DNA of 64,000 nt from positions 496,001 to 560,000 of the forward strand of contig NZ_CADIJO010000001.1 of NCBI RefSeq assembly GCF_902859705.1, in the 5' to 3' direction. Below, in pieces: positions 1-8,702 of the stretch. Under the pieces are notes generated by a model. It was not told the DNA's origin. It worked only from the letters and a program-made list of their open reading frames with translations, and did not search any database. A program made the translations under genes and the position numbers. Position 1 is the stretch's first letter. Each line of letters begins with the position of its first letter. The DNA is from Achromobacter deleyi. Lineage in GTDB: Bacteria > Pseudomonadota > Gammaproteobacteria > Burkholderiales > Burkholderiaceae_B.

Positions 1-505
1 AGGCCTGCTCGGCGCCGCGCTGCGCAGCGGGGAAATCGCCGCGGTTGTAGTCGGTATAGGCGCGCGTGGCGATCGGAAAGCCGCGGCGGTAGGCCGCCGT
101 GGTGCCCGGCGCGCCGCCGGCTGCCGCGCCCGCCGGCTGGGCGGCGCGGGGCCGCAGGTTGGCGCGCGCCTGGCGCAGCCCGGGCGTGTCCAGCCCGCTC
201 TTGATCGCATCCGCCGCCGCCTTGTCGGCTTCTTGCAGCTTGCCTTGCTTTTGCAGTGAATAGATCAGCAGCAGGCGCAGCCGCTCGACGTCCGGGCGCA
301 GCGCGATGGCGGATTCCGCCTGTTGCTGCGCCAGCGCGTAATTGCCGGCGTCATAGCTCTTGTAGCCTTCGTCGGCGAACTGGTAGGCGGCGCCTTCCAG
401 CGGGGCCTCGGCGGCGCGGGGCGCGGATTGGGCCTGGGCCGGCCCGGCGTTCCCGGCGCAAGCCAGCGCGGCGGACAGCAAAAACGATCGGGTCAATGGC
501 TTCAT
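1..505 (-). CDS. nfrA: NfrA-like outer-membrane/TPR protein, N-terminal part (cut by window edge)
   Basis: Only the first ~168 residues are in the window. The protein starts with a clear Sec signal peptide (MKPLTRSFLLSAALACAGN..., Ala-rich cleavage region near AQA-QS). It continues into Tyr/Ala/Gln-rich TPR-like helices (for example FADEGYKSYDAGNYALAQQQ). Its start overlaps the stop of the upstream glycosyltransferase by 4 bp (ATGA), so the two are co-translated. NfrA-family proteins are outer-membrane export components paired with the inner-membrane glycosyltransferase NfrB. The NfrA identity rests mostly on this pairing and on the signal peptide plus TPR content. The C-terminal part needed to confirm it lies outside the window. 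Confidence 0.6.
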   Translation of the reverse strand, partial: MKPLTRSFLLSAALACAGNAGPAQAQSAPRAAEAPLEGAAYQFADEGYKSYDAGNYALAQQQAESAIALRPDVERLRLLLIYSLQKQGKLQEADKAAADAIKSGLDTPGLRQARANLRPRAAQPAGAAAGGAPGTTAAYRRGFPIATRAYTDYNRGDFPAAQRGAEQA

Positions 506-2214
506 GGAGTCGCGGGTTTTTCGTCGGTATGTGCCGGCGCGGCTGCCGCCGCCGTGGCGTCGGCCTGGCCGCCTTGCTGGAAATGAATGGCTTCTTTCAG
601 GGTGCCTTCGTCCAACCAGCCTTGTTCCATCAGGATCTCGCCCAGCGGCCGCTTGTCACGCGCCTGGATTTCCAGTGCGCGCGATAGTTTATCTTCGTCG
701 ATCGCCTGCCACGACAGCAACAGTTCTCCCAGGCGCTGGCGCTGCTGGGCCAATTGGTCGGTGGACGGGAAGTCGTGCATGGTCTTGTCCCAGGCCAGCC
801 GCTTGCCCGTGATCAGGTGGCCGATGAACAGCTTCCAGGCGCGCGCGGCGGCCATGGCATTGATGAAGTTGCCCACGATCATCCGCGGAATCGACAGCAG
901 TGCGTGTTCCCAGCCATACATGCGGCCCACGAAATAGGCCCGCTGCACCACCCGCAGCAGCAGCGCCACTGCGTTGATCCACATCAGCGTCACCAGCCAG
1001 CCGCCGGGCTTGAAGTACGACGGGTAATACACCTTCCACCAGCCGAACAGGTCCGCCAGGTAGAAAACGAAGAAGTTGGCCAGCAGCAGGTACGCCAGGA
1101 TCGCGATGAACGAGGTCACCAGGCCCTTGCGGTCGCGGAACAGCAGATACTTGGTGGCCAGCGATCCGGTCCAGCCGACCTGTTGCCACCCTTGCAAGCC
1201 GATGCCCAGCGTCCAGCGGGCCTTCTGCCGGTAGGCGGTGCGAAAGGTGTTGGGGAAGTATTCGCGCACGCCCAGCGGCATGTGCACGCTGGAAATCTTT
1301 TCCTTGCCCAGGCCGAACCAGGCGCGTCGGCGGGTCACGTATTCGACGCCGAACTTGCCGAAGATCTGGCGCATGCCGCGCTGGGCCAGCCGTGCGCCGA
1401 TGTCGTAGTCTTCCGTCAGCGTGTCGGTATTGAATGGCTGGTTATTGGTCTCGTTGGCCAGCTCGACCAGCGCGCGGCGCGAAAAGCAGGTGCCCACGCC
1501 GGCCGACGGCACCATCTTGGACAGGCTTTCGCGCACCACCAGGTCCTTGGTGTGCCATTCGGCGAATTCGTCCATGTAGGTGCCGGCCACCAGTTCGTAC
1601 CAGTGGCGTTCCAGCGAGGTCACCGGAAGCTGGATGAAGTCGATGCGCGGCAAGAGGTAGTTGTAATACTTGAGCTCCAGCGGGTGCAGCACGTCTTCGC
1701 TGTCGTGCAGGATCACGCCGGCAAACGGCACCGGCTGCTTGGCATCCTGCGCGAAGATCGCCTGCACGATCCAGTTCAGGCAGTCCGCCTTGCAGGTGGG
1801 GCCGTCGTGCGGCACTTCCACCCGGATCAACTGGCGGTAGCGCCGACGCATCCGCTCGACTTCCTTGATCGTGCGCTCGTCGTTCTGGTAGGTGCCGGCG
1901 AAGATCATGTAGTTCTTGTATTCCAGCGTCGACACCATGGTCTCGAGCATCGACGCGATCACGTCGTACTCGAGCCAGGCCGGCACCATGATCGCCAGCG
2001 GCTGTTCTTCCTTCTCGCGCAGCTGTGATGCCGCCAGCGGCGCAAAGCGCCGCTTGATGGTCAGCGAGCGCCAGGTCTCGCGCACCCAGTACCACGCGTC
2101 GATGAACAGATCATCCAGGCTCGAAAGCAGGATGATCACGCCAACGATGGCGGTCACGATCTCCAGGCCGCGGTAGTAATCGGCGATGAGATAGGGCCAG
2201 TAAAGCGAAGACAT
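502..2214 (-). CDS. nfrB: NfrB-like membrane glycosyltransferase with C-terminal MshEN (c-di-GMP-binding) domain
   Basis: This is a 570-residue processive GT2-type inner-membrane glycosyltransferase. An N-terminal TM helix (about residues 18-35) precedes the catalytic domain. That domain shows a DxD-like HDSED (D171-D174), a TEDYD acceptor-site motif (about 267) and QKARW (330-334), the Q-x-x-R-W signature of processive synthases. Several TM helices follow between about 360 and 450. The C-terminus carries two tandem MshEN motifs, RLGELLL...LEIQ (494-517) and RPLGEILMEQG...HFQQ (522-547), the fold that binds c-di-GMP in MshE and NfrB. It lies 18 bp downstream of the bcsB-like gene and overlaps nfrA. 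Inference: c-di-GMP-activated synthesis of a secreted glycan, probably using ManNAc made by the adjacent WecB. Confidence 0.85.
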   Translation of the reverse strand: MSSLYWPYLIADYYRGLEIVTAIVGVIILLSSLDDLFIDAWYWVRETWRSLTIKRRFAPLAASQLREKEEQPLAIMVPAWLEYDVIASMLETMVSTLEYKNYMIFAGTYQNDERTIKEVERMRRRYRQLIRVEVPHDGPTCKADCLNWIVQAIFAQDAKQPVPFAGVILHDSEDVLHPLELKYYNYLLPRIDFIQLPVTSLERHWYELVAGTYMDEFAEWHTKDLVVRESLSKMVPSAGVGTCFSRRALVELANETNNQPFNTDTLTEDYDIGARLAQRGMRQIFGKFGVEYVTRRRAWFGLGKEKISSVHMPLGVREYFPNTFRTAYRQKARWTLGIGLQGWQQVGWTGSLATKYLLFRDRKGLVTSFIAILAYLLLANFFVFYLADLFGWWKVYYPSYFKPGGWLVTLMWINAVALLLRVVQRAYFVGRMYGWEHALLSIPRMIVGNFINAMAAARAWKLFIGHLITGKRLAWDKTMHDFPSTDQLAQQRQRLGELLLSWQAIDEDKLSRALEIQARDKRPLGEILMEQGWLDEGTLKEAIHFQQGGQADATAAAAAPAHTDEKPATP

Positions 2215-2232
2215 GGGCTGGCGCGTCCTGGA

Positions 2233-4446
2233 TTACTTGCTGTCCTTGTTCCTTCTGCGGCTGGCGCGCATCGCGAAGATCAGGATCAGCAGCAATACCA
2301 GCAGGCTGATGCTGATCGCCGGCACGCTCCAGGAAATGTAGCGGCGCCATTCGAAGAACGCGCTTTCACCGGCGCCGGGCGGATGGCTGGCATCCGGGTT
2401 GGCGCTGTCGATCCAGGCCACCGGGCCCGCCGCGCCGATGATCGCCACGTTGCCGCGGTTCAGCACGAACGGCGCGTCCAGCATGCCGGCGCGCTGGCCC
2501 AGGGTGTGCCACAGCACGCCGTCCTGGCCGCTGGCGCTGATGACCTCGGCCGTGCTCAGGTGATCCAGTCCGGAAATGTCCAGCCAGGTCGCGTTCTTGC
2601 CGTCCACCCGCAACTGCTTGCGGTCGGTGACCGTGACCATCGGCTTGGCGCCATCCACGGCCACTTCCATCGCCAGGAACGGGCGGGCGGGCTTGACCGT
2701 CTGGCCGCCGGCCGCCACGGTGAGTTCGGCGCGGGTGGTCGACACGCCGCTGGCCGAAGCAATGCCGATCAGGCGCTTGAGGTTGTCGGGCGCGTCAGCC
2801 AGGTAGCTGTCGGGCACGATCACCTGCGGGCTGCCGGCAAGCAGCGGCAACAGCCCCACGAAGGTGCCGTCCGGTTCGGCCCGGTCGGGCTTCACGTAGC
2901 TGGTCGGCAGCACGTTCACCGGGTAACCCTGCGGAATCTCGTTGCAATCGACCGACACCGGCTGGCGCTGGAAGGTCACGCGTACCGCGTTGGTGACGCC
3001 CAGCGCGTAGCCGGGCACGCGCGCCGTCAGGCGTTCGGGCTTGCCGTTGGCGTCCAGCTGTTTGGCCGCCAGCAGAATGCCGTTCCAGAACACCGACGCC
3101 ACCGGCCGCGTCGACGATGCGCCAGGCGCGGCCGACACGTCCATGACCAGTTCGCCGGGCATGCGGCCATCGGACGACACCGCGGCCAGCGGGAAGGTGG
3201 TGTTCCAGTCGCCGCTCGCGACGACGTTGAAGCTGTTGGGCGAGCCGCCCAGCGCCGTCAGGCGCAGGCCGCCGTCCTTGAAGGTTTCGGGCGGCATCGC
3301 GGCCTTGACCTGCACCTGGCGCGTGACCAGGATGCGGCGCCAGGCCGTGTCGAAGGCGCCCGCGCCCTGGGCGCCGGCATCCGCGGCGACGGCGATCACG
3401 GCCTGGCGGCCCATGGCGGCCAGACGGATTTCCTTGGATTGCAGGTCGGCCGCGGCCAGCGGCGCACGGCGCGCACGCCAGGTCTTGAAGGCCTCGGCCG
3501 CATCCGCATCGGAGGCAAACTGCGATTGCAGCGCGTCCAGCGCCTCGTTCAGCTTGGCGCGCAGCCCGGCATCGGCAATCACGACGTCGCCCGCCACGGC
3601 CGGCGCGCCCATGACCAGCAGCGCGCCGATCTCGGCGGCATTGGCCAGCTTGTGCTTTTCGTTGCCCGTCAGCGCGGCGAACGCGGGCACATGCGACAGG
3701 CCCTCGGGGGCCTGCAGGCCGCGCGTGTCGATCTCGTCGCCGACGGCCGGAAAGGCCCGCACCGCGACGCGCTTGCCCGCGCGCTCCAGCGCCACGCCGA
3801 TGCGCCAGGCGCTGTCGAAGGCCTGCTGGTCCAGCTTGGCGCCGGCCACGATCAGGGTCGGCTTGCCGGGCAGGGTGCCCCAGGCGTCATCCAGGTTGCC
3901 GATGGCCGAGGCGTCGTAGCGGTAGGTCAGCCGCGTCTGCGGCGAGATCGTCAGCGCGTTGGCGGTGGCGCGATTGCTTTCACAGTGGCGCAGCGCGATT
4001 TCCGATTGCCAGTCCACGCCTACCCGCAGGAAGCCGCTTTCGCGGCTGCGCGGATCCACCGCGAAACCGCGCGTCACCGTGCCGTCGCCGTCGGCGATGC
4101 GCTGGGCATTCAGCGGCACGCCATCGGCCCACAGCACCAGGCTGGTGCGGCCTGGCTCGCCCTTGGTGTACTTGGCGTCGAAATTCAGGGTGGCATCGGT
4201 GATCGGCACGCCGCGCGGCACCGGCACATAGAATTCCTGGCGCGCGTCGCTGTTGCTCAGTACCACCGGCTCGCCGATCCCCAGATCGGCCAGCGTGGTG
4301 TTGCGCGTCACCCAGTCGTCGCCTTGCAGTTGGCGCAGGGCGTCTCCGGCAGGGCTGGCCATCGCGCCCAGCGGCAGCAGCAGGCCGGCGGCCATCAGCG
4401 CGCGGCAAAGCGTCAGGGCGGCGGGAAAGGGAGTGGGCTTTGACAT
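2233..4446 (-). CDS. BcsB-like periplasmic/inner-membrane exopolysaccharide subunit
   Basis: The protein is 737 residues, with a signal peptide (LLLPLGAMA near residue 27), a long periplasmic region of carbohydrate-binding/flavodoxin-like character, and a single C-terminal TM helix (SISLLVLLLILIFAM) with a short basic tail. This is the architecture of BcsB, the membrane-anchored partner of cellulose synthase BcsA. Here it sits beside NfrB instead of BcsA, so a role as the periplasmic partner of a different synthase is inferred. The start at 4446 places the signal peptide at the N-terminus; an upstream in-frame ATG would add 32 Arg/Pro-rich residues ahead of it. Sequence similarity to BcsB looks distant. 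The cellulose substrate should not be assumed. Confidence 0.7.
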   Translation of the reverse strand: MSKPTPFPAALTLCRALMAAGLLLPLGAMASPAGDALRQLQGDDWVTRNTTLADLGIGEPVVLSNSDARQEFYVPVPRGVPITDATLNFDAKYTKGEPGRTSLVLWADGVPLNAQRIADGDGTVTRGFAVDPRSRESGFLRVGVDWQSEIALRHCESNRATANALTISPQTRLTYRYDASAIGNLDDAWGTLPGKPTLIVAGAKLDQQAFDSAWRIGVALERAGKRVAVRAFPAVGDEIDTRGLQAPEGLSHVPAFAALTGNEKHKLANAAEIGALLVMGAPAVAGDVVIADAGLRAKLNEALDALQSQFASDADAAEAFKTWRARRAPLAAADLQSKEIRLAAMGRQAVIAVAADAGAQGAGAFDTAWRRILVTRQVQVKAAMPPETFKDGGLRLTALGGSPNSFNVVASGDWNTTFPLAAVSSDGRMPGELVMDVSAAPGASSTRPVASVFWNGILLAAKQLDANGKPERLTARVPGYALGVTNAVRVTFQRQPVSVDCNEIPQGYPVNVLPTSYVKPDRAEPDGTFVGLLPLLAGSPQVIVPDSYLADAPDNLKRLIGIASASGVSTTRAELTVAAGGQTVKPARPFLAMEVAVDGAKPMVTVTDRKQLRVDGKNATWLDISGLDHLSTAEVISASGQDGVLWHTLGQRAGMLDAPFVLNRGNVAIIGAAGPVAWIDSANPDASHPPGAGESAFFEWRRYISWSVPAISISLLVLLLILIFAMRASRRRNKDSK

Positions 4447-4481
4447 GGGGGCTCCGGGCGGGGAATACGGGGCAGAAGGCA

Positions 4482-5642
4482 TCAGGCCGGCGTGCCGGCG
4501 TGGGATCCGTACGGATCGAATTCGGCAACGGGGCGGCCGCACAGCGCGTCGACGATGCGCTGGCTGGCGTGGCCGTCGCCATAGGGGTTGATGCGGCGCG
4601 AAAAAGAGGCGTGCAGGGCGGGGTCGTCCAGCAGCCGGTTGACCTCGGTGACGATGCGCTGCGTGTCGGTACCCACCAGGGCAACCGTGCCGGCCTGAAC
4701 GGCCTCGGGGCGCTCGGTGACTTCGCGCATCACCAGCACCGGCTTGCCCAGGTAGGGGGCCTCTTCCTGCACCCCGCCAGAATCGGTCAGGATGACGTGC
4801 GCGCGTTGCATGAACCAGACAAAATCCAAGTAATCCAGCGGATCGATCAGGTGCACGCGGTCCAGTCCGGCCAGGTCCGTCATGACCACATTGCGCACCT
4901 GCGGGTTCAGGTGCACGGGATAGACGATCTGCAGGTCTTCGCGGCGGGCCAGTTCGGCCAGCGCGGCACAGATGTTCTTGAAGCCGCCGCCGAAGCTCTC
5001 GCGGCGGTGGCCGGTCACCAGCATCAGCCGGCGCTTGGGGTCGAGCCAGTCATAGCGGGCCTGCAGTCCGCGCGCCAGCTCGCCATCGGGAGCCAGCTTG
5101 GCGCAGGTCATCGCCAGCGCATCAATGACCGTATTGCCCGTCACTGTGATGCGGCCGGCCAGGTTTTCGCGCAGCAGGTTGCCGCGCGATTCCGCGGTGG
5201 GCGCGAACAGCAGGTCGCCAATCGCGTCGACCACGCGGCGGTTCATTTCTTCGGGGAAGGGCATCGCCAGATTGCCGGTGCGCAGGCCCGCTTCGACGTG
5301 GCCGATCCGGATGCGGCGATGAAACGCGGCCAGCGCACACGCTGAAGCGGTGCTGGTGTCGCCATGCACCAGCACGTAATCCGGCTGTTCCTTTTCCAGC
5401 ACCTCGTCCACGCGGCCAATCAGGCGCGCGTACAGGCCGTTCAAGGTCTGGTTGGGCACCATGATGTCCAGGTCGTGCTGCGCATGCAGATCGAAAAGCG
5501 CCAGCACCTGGTCCAGCATCTGGCGATGCTGGCCGGTCACGCAGACCACACTTTCTATCGAGGGCTCGCGCTGCAGCGCGGTCACCAGGGGCGCCATCTT
5601 GATGGCTTCAGGACGCGTTCCGAATAAGGAAAGTATCTTCAT
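4482..5642 (-). CDS. wecB: UDP-N-acetylglucosamine 2-epimerase (non-hydrolysing)
   Basis: The 386-residue protein begins MKILSLFGTRPEAIKMAPL, the hallmark of WecB/MnaA epimerases. It also shows VHGDTSTASA, GHVEAGLRTGN, PFPEEMNRR, TGHRRESFGGG and LTDSGGVQEEAP, all family signatures. It interconverts UDP-GlcNAc and UDP-ManNAc in the cytoplasm. It is the first gene of the four-gene operon (35 bp before bcsB-like), so it probably supplies UDP-ManNAc to NfrB. E. coli phage N4 adsorption likewise needs WecB (NfrC) together with NfrA and NfrB. The start was moved to ATG 5642, because the upstream in-frame codon adds only six unconserved residues. Confidence 0.93.
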   Translation of the reverse strand: MKILSLFGTRPEAIKMAPLVTALQREPSIESVVCVTGQHRQMLDQVLALFDLHAQHDLDIMVPNQTLNGLYARLIGRVDEVLEKEQPDYVLVHGDTSTASACALAAFHRRIRIGHVEAGLRTGNLAMPFPEEMNRRVVDAIGDLLFAPTAESRGNLLRENLAGRITVTGNTVIDALAMTCAKLAPDGELARGLQARYDWLDPKRRLMLVTGHRRESFGGGFKNICAALAELARREDLQIVYPVHLNPQVRNVVMTDLAGLDRVHLIDPLDYLDFVWFMQRAHVILTDSGGVQEEAPYLGKPVLVMREVTERPEAVQAGTVALVGTDTQRIVTEVNRLLDDPALHASFSRRINPYGDGHASQRIVDALCGRPVAEFDPYGSHAGTPA

Positions 5643-6088
5643 CGCTGTTGAGCGGCCCAAGCCGGTGGCATTTTCTTGCGTTTATTATGTCTTGAAAGCA
5701 TTGGTAATATGTGACGGAGTATTTCCCGACCTTCCGAATGGCTGGCAACAGTTTGCGAAATTGGCGGGGGACAGATGAAAGGCGCTCTCTTGCTAGGCGC
5801 ATAAATTAGGGCCGCATCAACTTTCAATCCCCTGCCAATGTGGTATCACGGTATATCCGACGAAGTTTCTTTTGGTTACTAATAGGCCAGTGATAAACCT
5901 TGCCGATAATGTTCGGGATTAATAGCCCGGGGTTTTTGCCGCTCGGGAACAGCCGGAAATAATCATTCATTTTTGAATAATCCCAACACAGGGAACCGCG
6001 GTTGCATTGCCTCTTGACGCTATAGCTACTTCAGGCTTTCTCATACACCTCAGGCCCGGCAACCGCCGCGGCGCCAGCAAGGACAAGC
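5643..6088. other. AT-rich intergenic region between divergent wecB and the CDF exporter
   Basis: There are 446 bp without a credible gene. The stretch from about 5680 to 5980 is clearly more AT-rich than its surroundings, as expected for the divergent promoters of the wecB operon (minus) and the exporter (plus). Short open frames here lack conserved content and ribosome-binding sites. A small palindrome, ATTCA-tttt-TGAAT (5965-5978), is the only symmetric site I noticed. I could not assign a convincing -35/-10 pair. Confidence 0.5.
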
Positions 6089-6982
6089 ATGAGCGACAGC
6101 CACCAGCACGGCGAAATACGCGCACTGCCCGAATCCCGCCTGTGGATTGCATTCGGGCTCACCAGCACCTTCATGGTCGTAGAGGTCGTCGGCGGCCTGT
6201 GGACAGGCAGCCTGGCGCTCATCTCTGACGCCATGCACATGATGACCGACGCCATCGCCTTGCTGCTGGCCCTGATCGCAATCCGGGCGGGCCGCAAGGC
6301 GGCGGACCTGATGCGCACCTACGGCTACGCCCGCTTCGAGATCCTGGCTGCCGCCGTCAACGCATTGGTACTGCTGGGTGTGGCCTTCTACATCCTGTAC
6401 GAGGCGTATCGCCGTTTGGATGCACCTCCCGACATTCAATCGGGCGGCATGCTGGCCGTGGCGATCGCCGGGCTGGTGATCAACCTGGTGTCGATGCGTC
6501 TCCTGGCGGGCGCCAAGGATGAAAGCTTGAACGTGAAGGGGGCCTATCTGGAGGTCTGGGCCGACATGCTGGGCTCCGTGGCCGTCATTGCGGGCGCGGT
6601 CATCATCTGGCTGACGGGCTGGCGTTGGGTCGATTCCGCGCTGGCCGTGGCCATCGGTTTCATGGTCTTCCCGAGAACCTGGGTGCTGTTGCGCGAATGC
6701 ATCAATCTGCTGCTCGAAGGCGTGCCGCCCGGCATGAGCCTGAGCGCCGTGCGCGACACCATCGTTCAAACCCCGGGCGTGGCGGGCGTGCACGACATCC
6801 ACCTGTGGGCGATCACGCAGAAGCAGCCGCTTCTGACCGGGCACGTGGTGCTGCGCCAGGGGGCCGATGGCGAAAGTGTCCGGCTGGACATCGAGCAGCG
6901 CCTGCAGGAAGGCTTCGACCTGCACCACACCACGCTGCAGATGGAACGTACCGACCGTTCCGAGCAGGAACACATTCACTGA
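6089..6982 (+). CDS. Cation diffusion facilitator (Zn2+/Co2+/Cd2+ exporter, ZitB/CzcD type)
   Basis: This 297-residue CDF protein has six predicted TM helices and a short cytoplasmic C-terminal domain, and exports divalent metal by proton antiport. The metal site in TM2 reads DAMHMMTDA (HxxxD). In TM5 the matching motif is YLEVWADMLGS, so the first ligand position is Glu instead of the His seen in E. coli ZitB. The N-terminus (SDSHQHGE) and C-terminus (EQEHIH) are His-containing, as in other zinc exporters. No other metal-handling gene is adjacent. The gene converges on ssrA, with a shared hairpin terminator starting 12 bp past its stop. Confidence 0.88.
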   Translation: MSDSHQHGEIRALPESRLWIAFGLTSTFMVVEVVGGLWTGSLALISDAMHMMTDAIALLLALIAIRAGRKAADLMRTYGYARFEILAAAVNALVLLGVAFYILYEAYRRLDAPPDIQSGGMLAVAIAGLVINLVSMRLLAGAKDESLNVKGAYLEVWADMLGSVAVIAGAVIIWLTGWRWVDSALAVAIGFMVFPRTWVLLRECINLLLEGVPPGMSLSAVRDTIVQTPGVAGVHDIHLWAITQKQPLLTGHVVLRQGADGESVRLDIEQRLQEGFDLHHTTLQMERTDRSEQEHIH

Positions 6983-6994
6983 GCGCAGCGCAAA

Positions 6995-7025
6995 AAAATG
7001 GCCAACCGGTAAGGTTGGCCATTTT
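6995..7025. terminator. Bidirectional terminator between the CDF exporter and ssrA
   Basis: A perfect 13-bp stem (AAAATGGCCAACC / GGTTGGCCATTTT) has a GGTAA loop. It is flanked by an A-run on the exporter side, which becomes a U-run for the minus-strand ssrA transcript. It ends 18 bp past the mature tmRNA 3' end. Confidence 0.85.
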
Positions 7026-7042
7026 GGCGACATCGCAGTATT

Positions 7043-7433
7043 TGGTGGAGCCGGGGGGAATTGAACCCCCGTCCGCAAGCCCTCTGCAATCAGTTCTACA
7101 TGCGTAGTCGATTTATTTAGTTTTAACCTTGGACTTAGCCAACCGACAGGCCGGACCAAAGCGATTCACGTAATTTAAATCTGAGCCGTGTGACCCCAGC
7201 GCAGACCGATTCCTTGTGAATGTCGCTGCTGTGGTTCGAGGGTTACCCCCCCTAGGAAGTTGCCTTCCTCCACCTGACCCAAGGACAGATCAGTGCAGCG
7301 GCTCACCGCTTAAGCGGCGAGAGCGAAACGCTCGTCGTTGGCGTTTGTAGTGTTTCCAGTGGTTTAACGAGCGAACTGGTGCTCGGCATGCCCTGAGTTG
7401 TTTCGCGACCCACGTCGAATCCGGATCGGCCCC
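7043..7433 (-). ncRNA. ssrA: tmRNA (trans-translation rescue RNA)
   Basis: On the minus strand the RNA begins GGGGCCGATCCGGATTCGAC and ends with a T-arm (GGTTCAATTCCCCCC) and GGCTCCACCA, so a tRNA-Ala-like acceptor can form between the two ends. The internal reading frame (7310-7342) encodes the degradation tag ANDERFALAA followed by TAA. The length of ~391 nt is normal for the one-piece form. A minus-strand -10 element TACAAT lies at 7443-7448, about 10 nt upstream of the 5' end. With SmpB the RNA frees stalled ribosomes and tags the nascent peptide for proteolysis. Confidence 0.97.
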
Positions 7434-7474
7434 AAGAAGTCTATTGTACTGGTAAACGCAATAGCCTGCTGCCT

Positions 7475-7508
7475 TTGCGCAGCCCGCCAGGCAGGGCGGG
7501 CTGCGCAA
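7475..7508 (-). terminator. GC-rich hairpin downstream of the MFS transporter gene
   Basis: A perfect 14-bp inverted repeat (TTGCGCAGCCCGCC / GGCGGGCTGCGCAA) with a 6-nt loop lies 16 bp past the stop of the transporter and 42 bp upstream of ssrA. It has no U-tract, so termination would have to be Rho-assisted, or the hairpin may simply stabilise the 3' end. Confidence 0.45.
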
Positions 7509-7523
7509 GGTTGCAATCGGTGC

Positions 7524-8702
7524 CTAGGCCACGTTGGCGCAAGCCGCCTTGCCGGCCGCGCGCGGGCGCGAGGCTGCCATCAGCAGAAACGCCAGGGCCA
7601 CCGACAGCGCCACGATCGCGGCGGCCGCCCAGCCCAGCGACGCCAGGCCGTACTGGTCGATCACGCGGCCGCCGACCACCGCGCCCAGGCCGATCCCGAT
7701 GTTGGCGCCCGAAATATTGAGCGATGCGGCAAAGGCGGGCGCTTCGGGGGCGGACTTCATCAGGCGCACGTGGCAGACGATGAACAGGGCCGCCTGGGCA
7801 ATGCCCCAGGTCGTCAGCGCCACGGCCAGCAGGCCATGTGACTGCATCACGGGGCCGACGAAGGCCAGGCCCGCGGCCATCAGCGCCGAAAACAGCGCGG
7901 TGGCGCCCAGCGGGCTGCGGTCGACCAGGCGGCCGCCCAGCGTGTTGCCGATCAGGCCCACCGCGCCAAACGCCATCATCGTCCAGCCAACGACCTGGCC
8001 ATTGAAGCCAGCCAGGCGTTCCAGCATGTCCGCCAGATAGGTGTAGGCCGTGAACATCCCGGTGAACACCAGCAGCGACAGCAGCACGTGGCCGACGACG
8101 ATCGGGTTGCGCAAGATGCGCAGCTGCGTGACCAGCTTGACGCTTTCAGCGCGAATGCGGGTGCTGGGGAAGGCCAGCAACAGCAGCAGCGCCTTGGCAA
8201 ATGCCACCACGGACAGCACCCAGAAGGCGGCGCGCCAGCCGAAGGCGTCCGAGATCAATACGCCAATGGGGATGCCGAACACCGTGGCCGCCACGATGCC
8301 GAACGCCACCATCGAGATGGCGCGGCCGGCGCGGGCCGGTCCCACGAGTTCCACGGCGGTGGCGCTGGCCAGCGACCAGAACACGGGCAGCGCCAGCGCG
8401 GGGACGAAGCGGGCGATCGCCATGACCCAGATATTGGGGGCCACTGCTGCCAGCGCGTTGGACAGGCCAAACAGCACCAGCACGCCGATGAACAGGCGCT
8501 TGCGTTCGATATTGGCCATCAATGCGGTCAGCAGCGGGCCGGTGGCCGCCACGGTAAAGGCGAACAGGGTGACCAGCAGGCCGGCCTGGGACACGGTGAC
8601 ACCCAGGTCGCGGGCCAGGCTGGGCAAGAGGCCGACGATCAGGAATTCCGTCGTCAGAATGGTGAAGCCGGCGGCTGAAAGTAACAGGATGGGCAAAAGC
8701 AT
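7524..8702 (-). CDS. Major facilitator superfamily efflux transporter (AraJ/sugar-efflux-like)
   Basis: This 392-residue, 12-TM MFS protein begins directly with TM1 (MLLPILLLSAAGFTILTTEF). The loop between TM2 and TM3 carries the short basic ANIERKRLF, the region of MFS motif A. AraJ/PbuE-like drug:proton antiporters share the 'TTEF.IVGLLP' beginning. The substrate cannot be told from the sequence. The start at 8702 was chosen because upstream in-frame sequence is Arg/Pro-rich and does not look like a membrane protein. The gene stands alone, with 331 bp of non-coding DNA upstream. Confidence 0.8.
   Translation of the reverse strand: MLLPILLLSAAGFTILTTEFLIVGLLPSLARDLGVTVSQAGLLVTLFAFTVAATGPLLTALMANIERKRLFIGVLVLFGLSNALAAVAPNIWVMAIARFVPALALPVFWSLASATAVELVGPARAGRAISMVAFGIVAATVFGIPIGVLISDAFGWRAAFWVLSVVAFAKALLLLLAFPSTRIRAESVKLVTQLRILRNPIVVGHVLLSLLVFTGMFTAYTYLADMLERLAGFNGQVVGWTMMAFGAVGLIGNTLGGRLVDRSPLGATALFSALMAAGLAFVGPVMQSHGLLAVALTTWGIAQAALFIVCHVRLMKSAPEAPAFAASLNISGANIGIGLGAVVGGRVIDQYGLASLGWAAAAIVALSVALAFLLMAASRPRAAGKAACANVA

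Noticed and set aside
2383-4443. 686-codon plus-strand frame opposite the bcsB-like gene
   Set aside because: His/Arg/Gly-rich shadow; the minus-strand protein has a signal peptide, TM helix and operon context.
1-5642. Reading the 'phage N4 adsorption protein' genes as prophage remnants
   Set aside because: The Nfr proteins are host surface-glycan components used by the phage as receptor; no phage structural, integrase or att-like sequences are present.
5608-5827. Short open frames in the AT-rich gap upstream of wecB
   Set aside because: 60-65 codons, no Shine-Dalgarno, no conserved features; they overlap the expected promoter region.
7043-7433. Short peptide-coding frames across the ssrA region
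   Set aside because: The region is tmRNA; only the internal tag frame (7310-7342) is translated.
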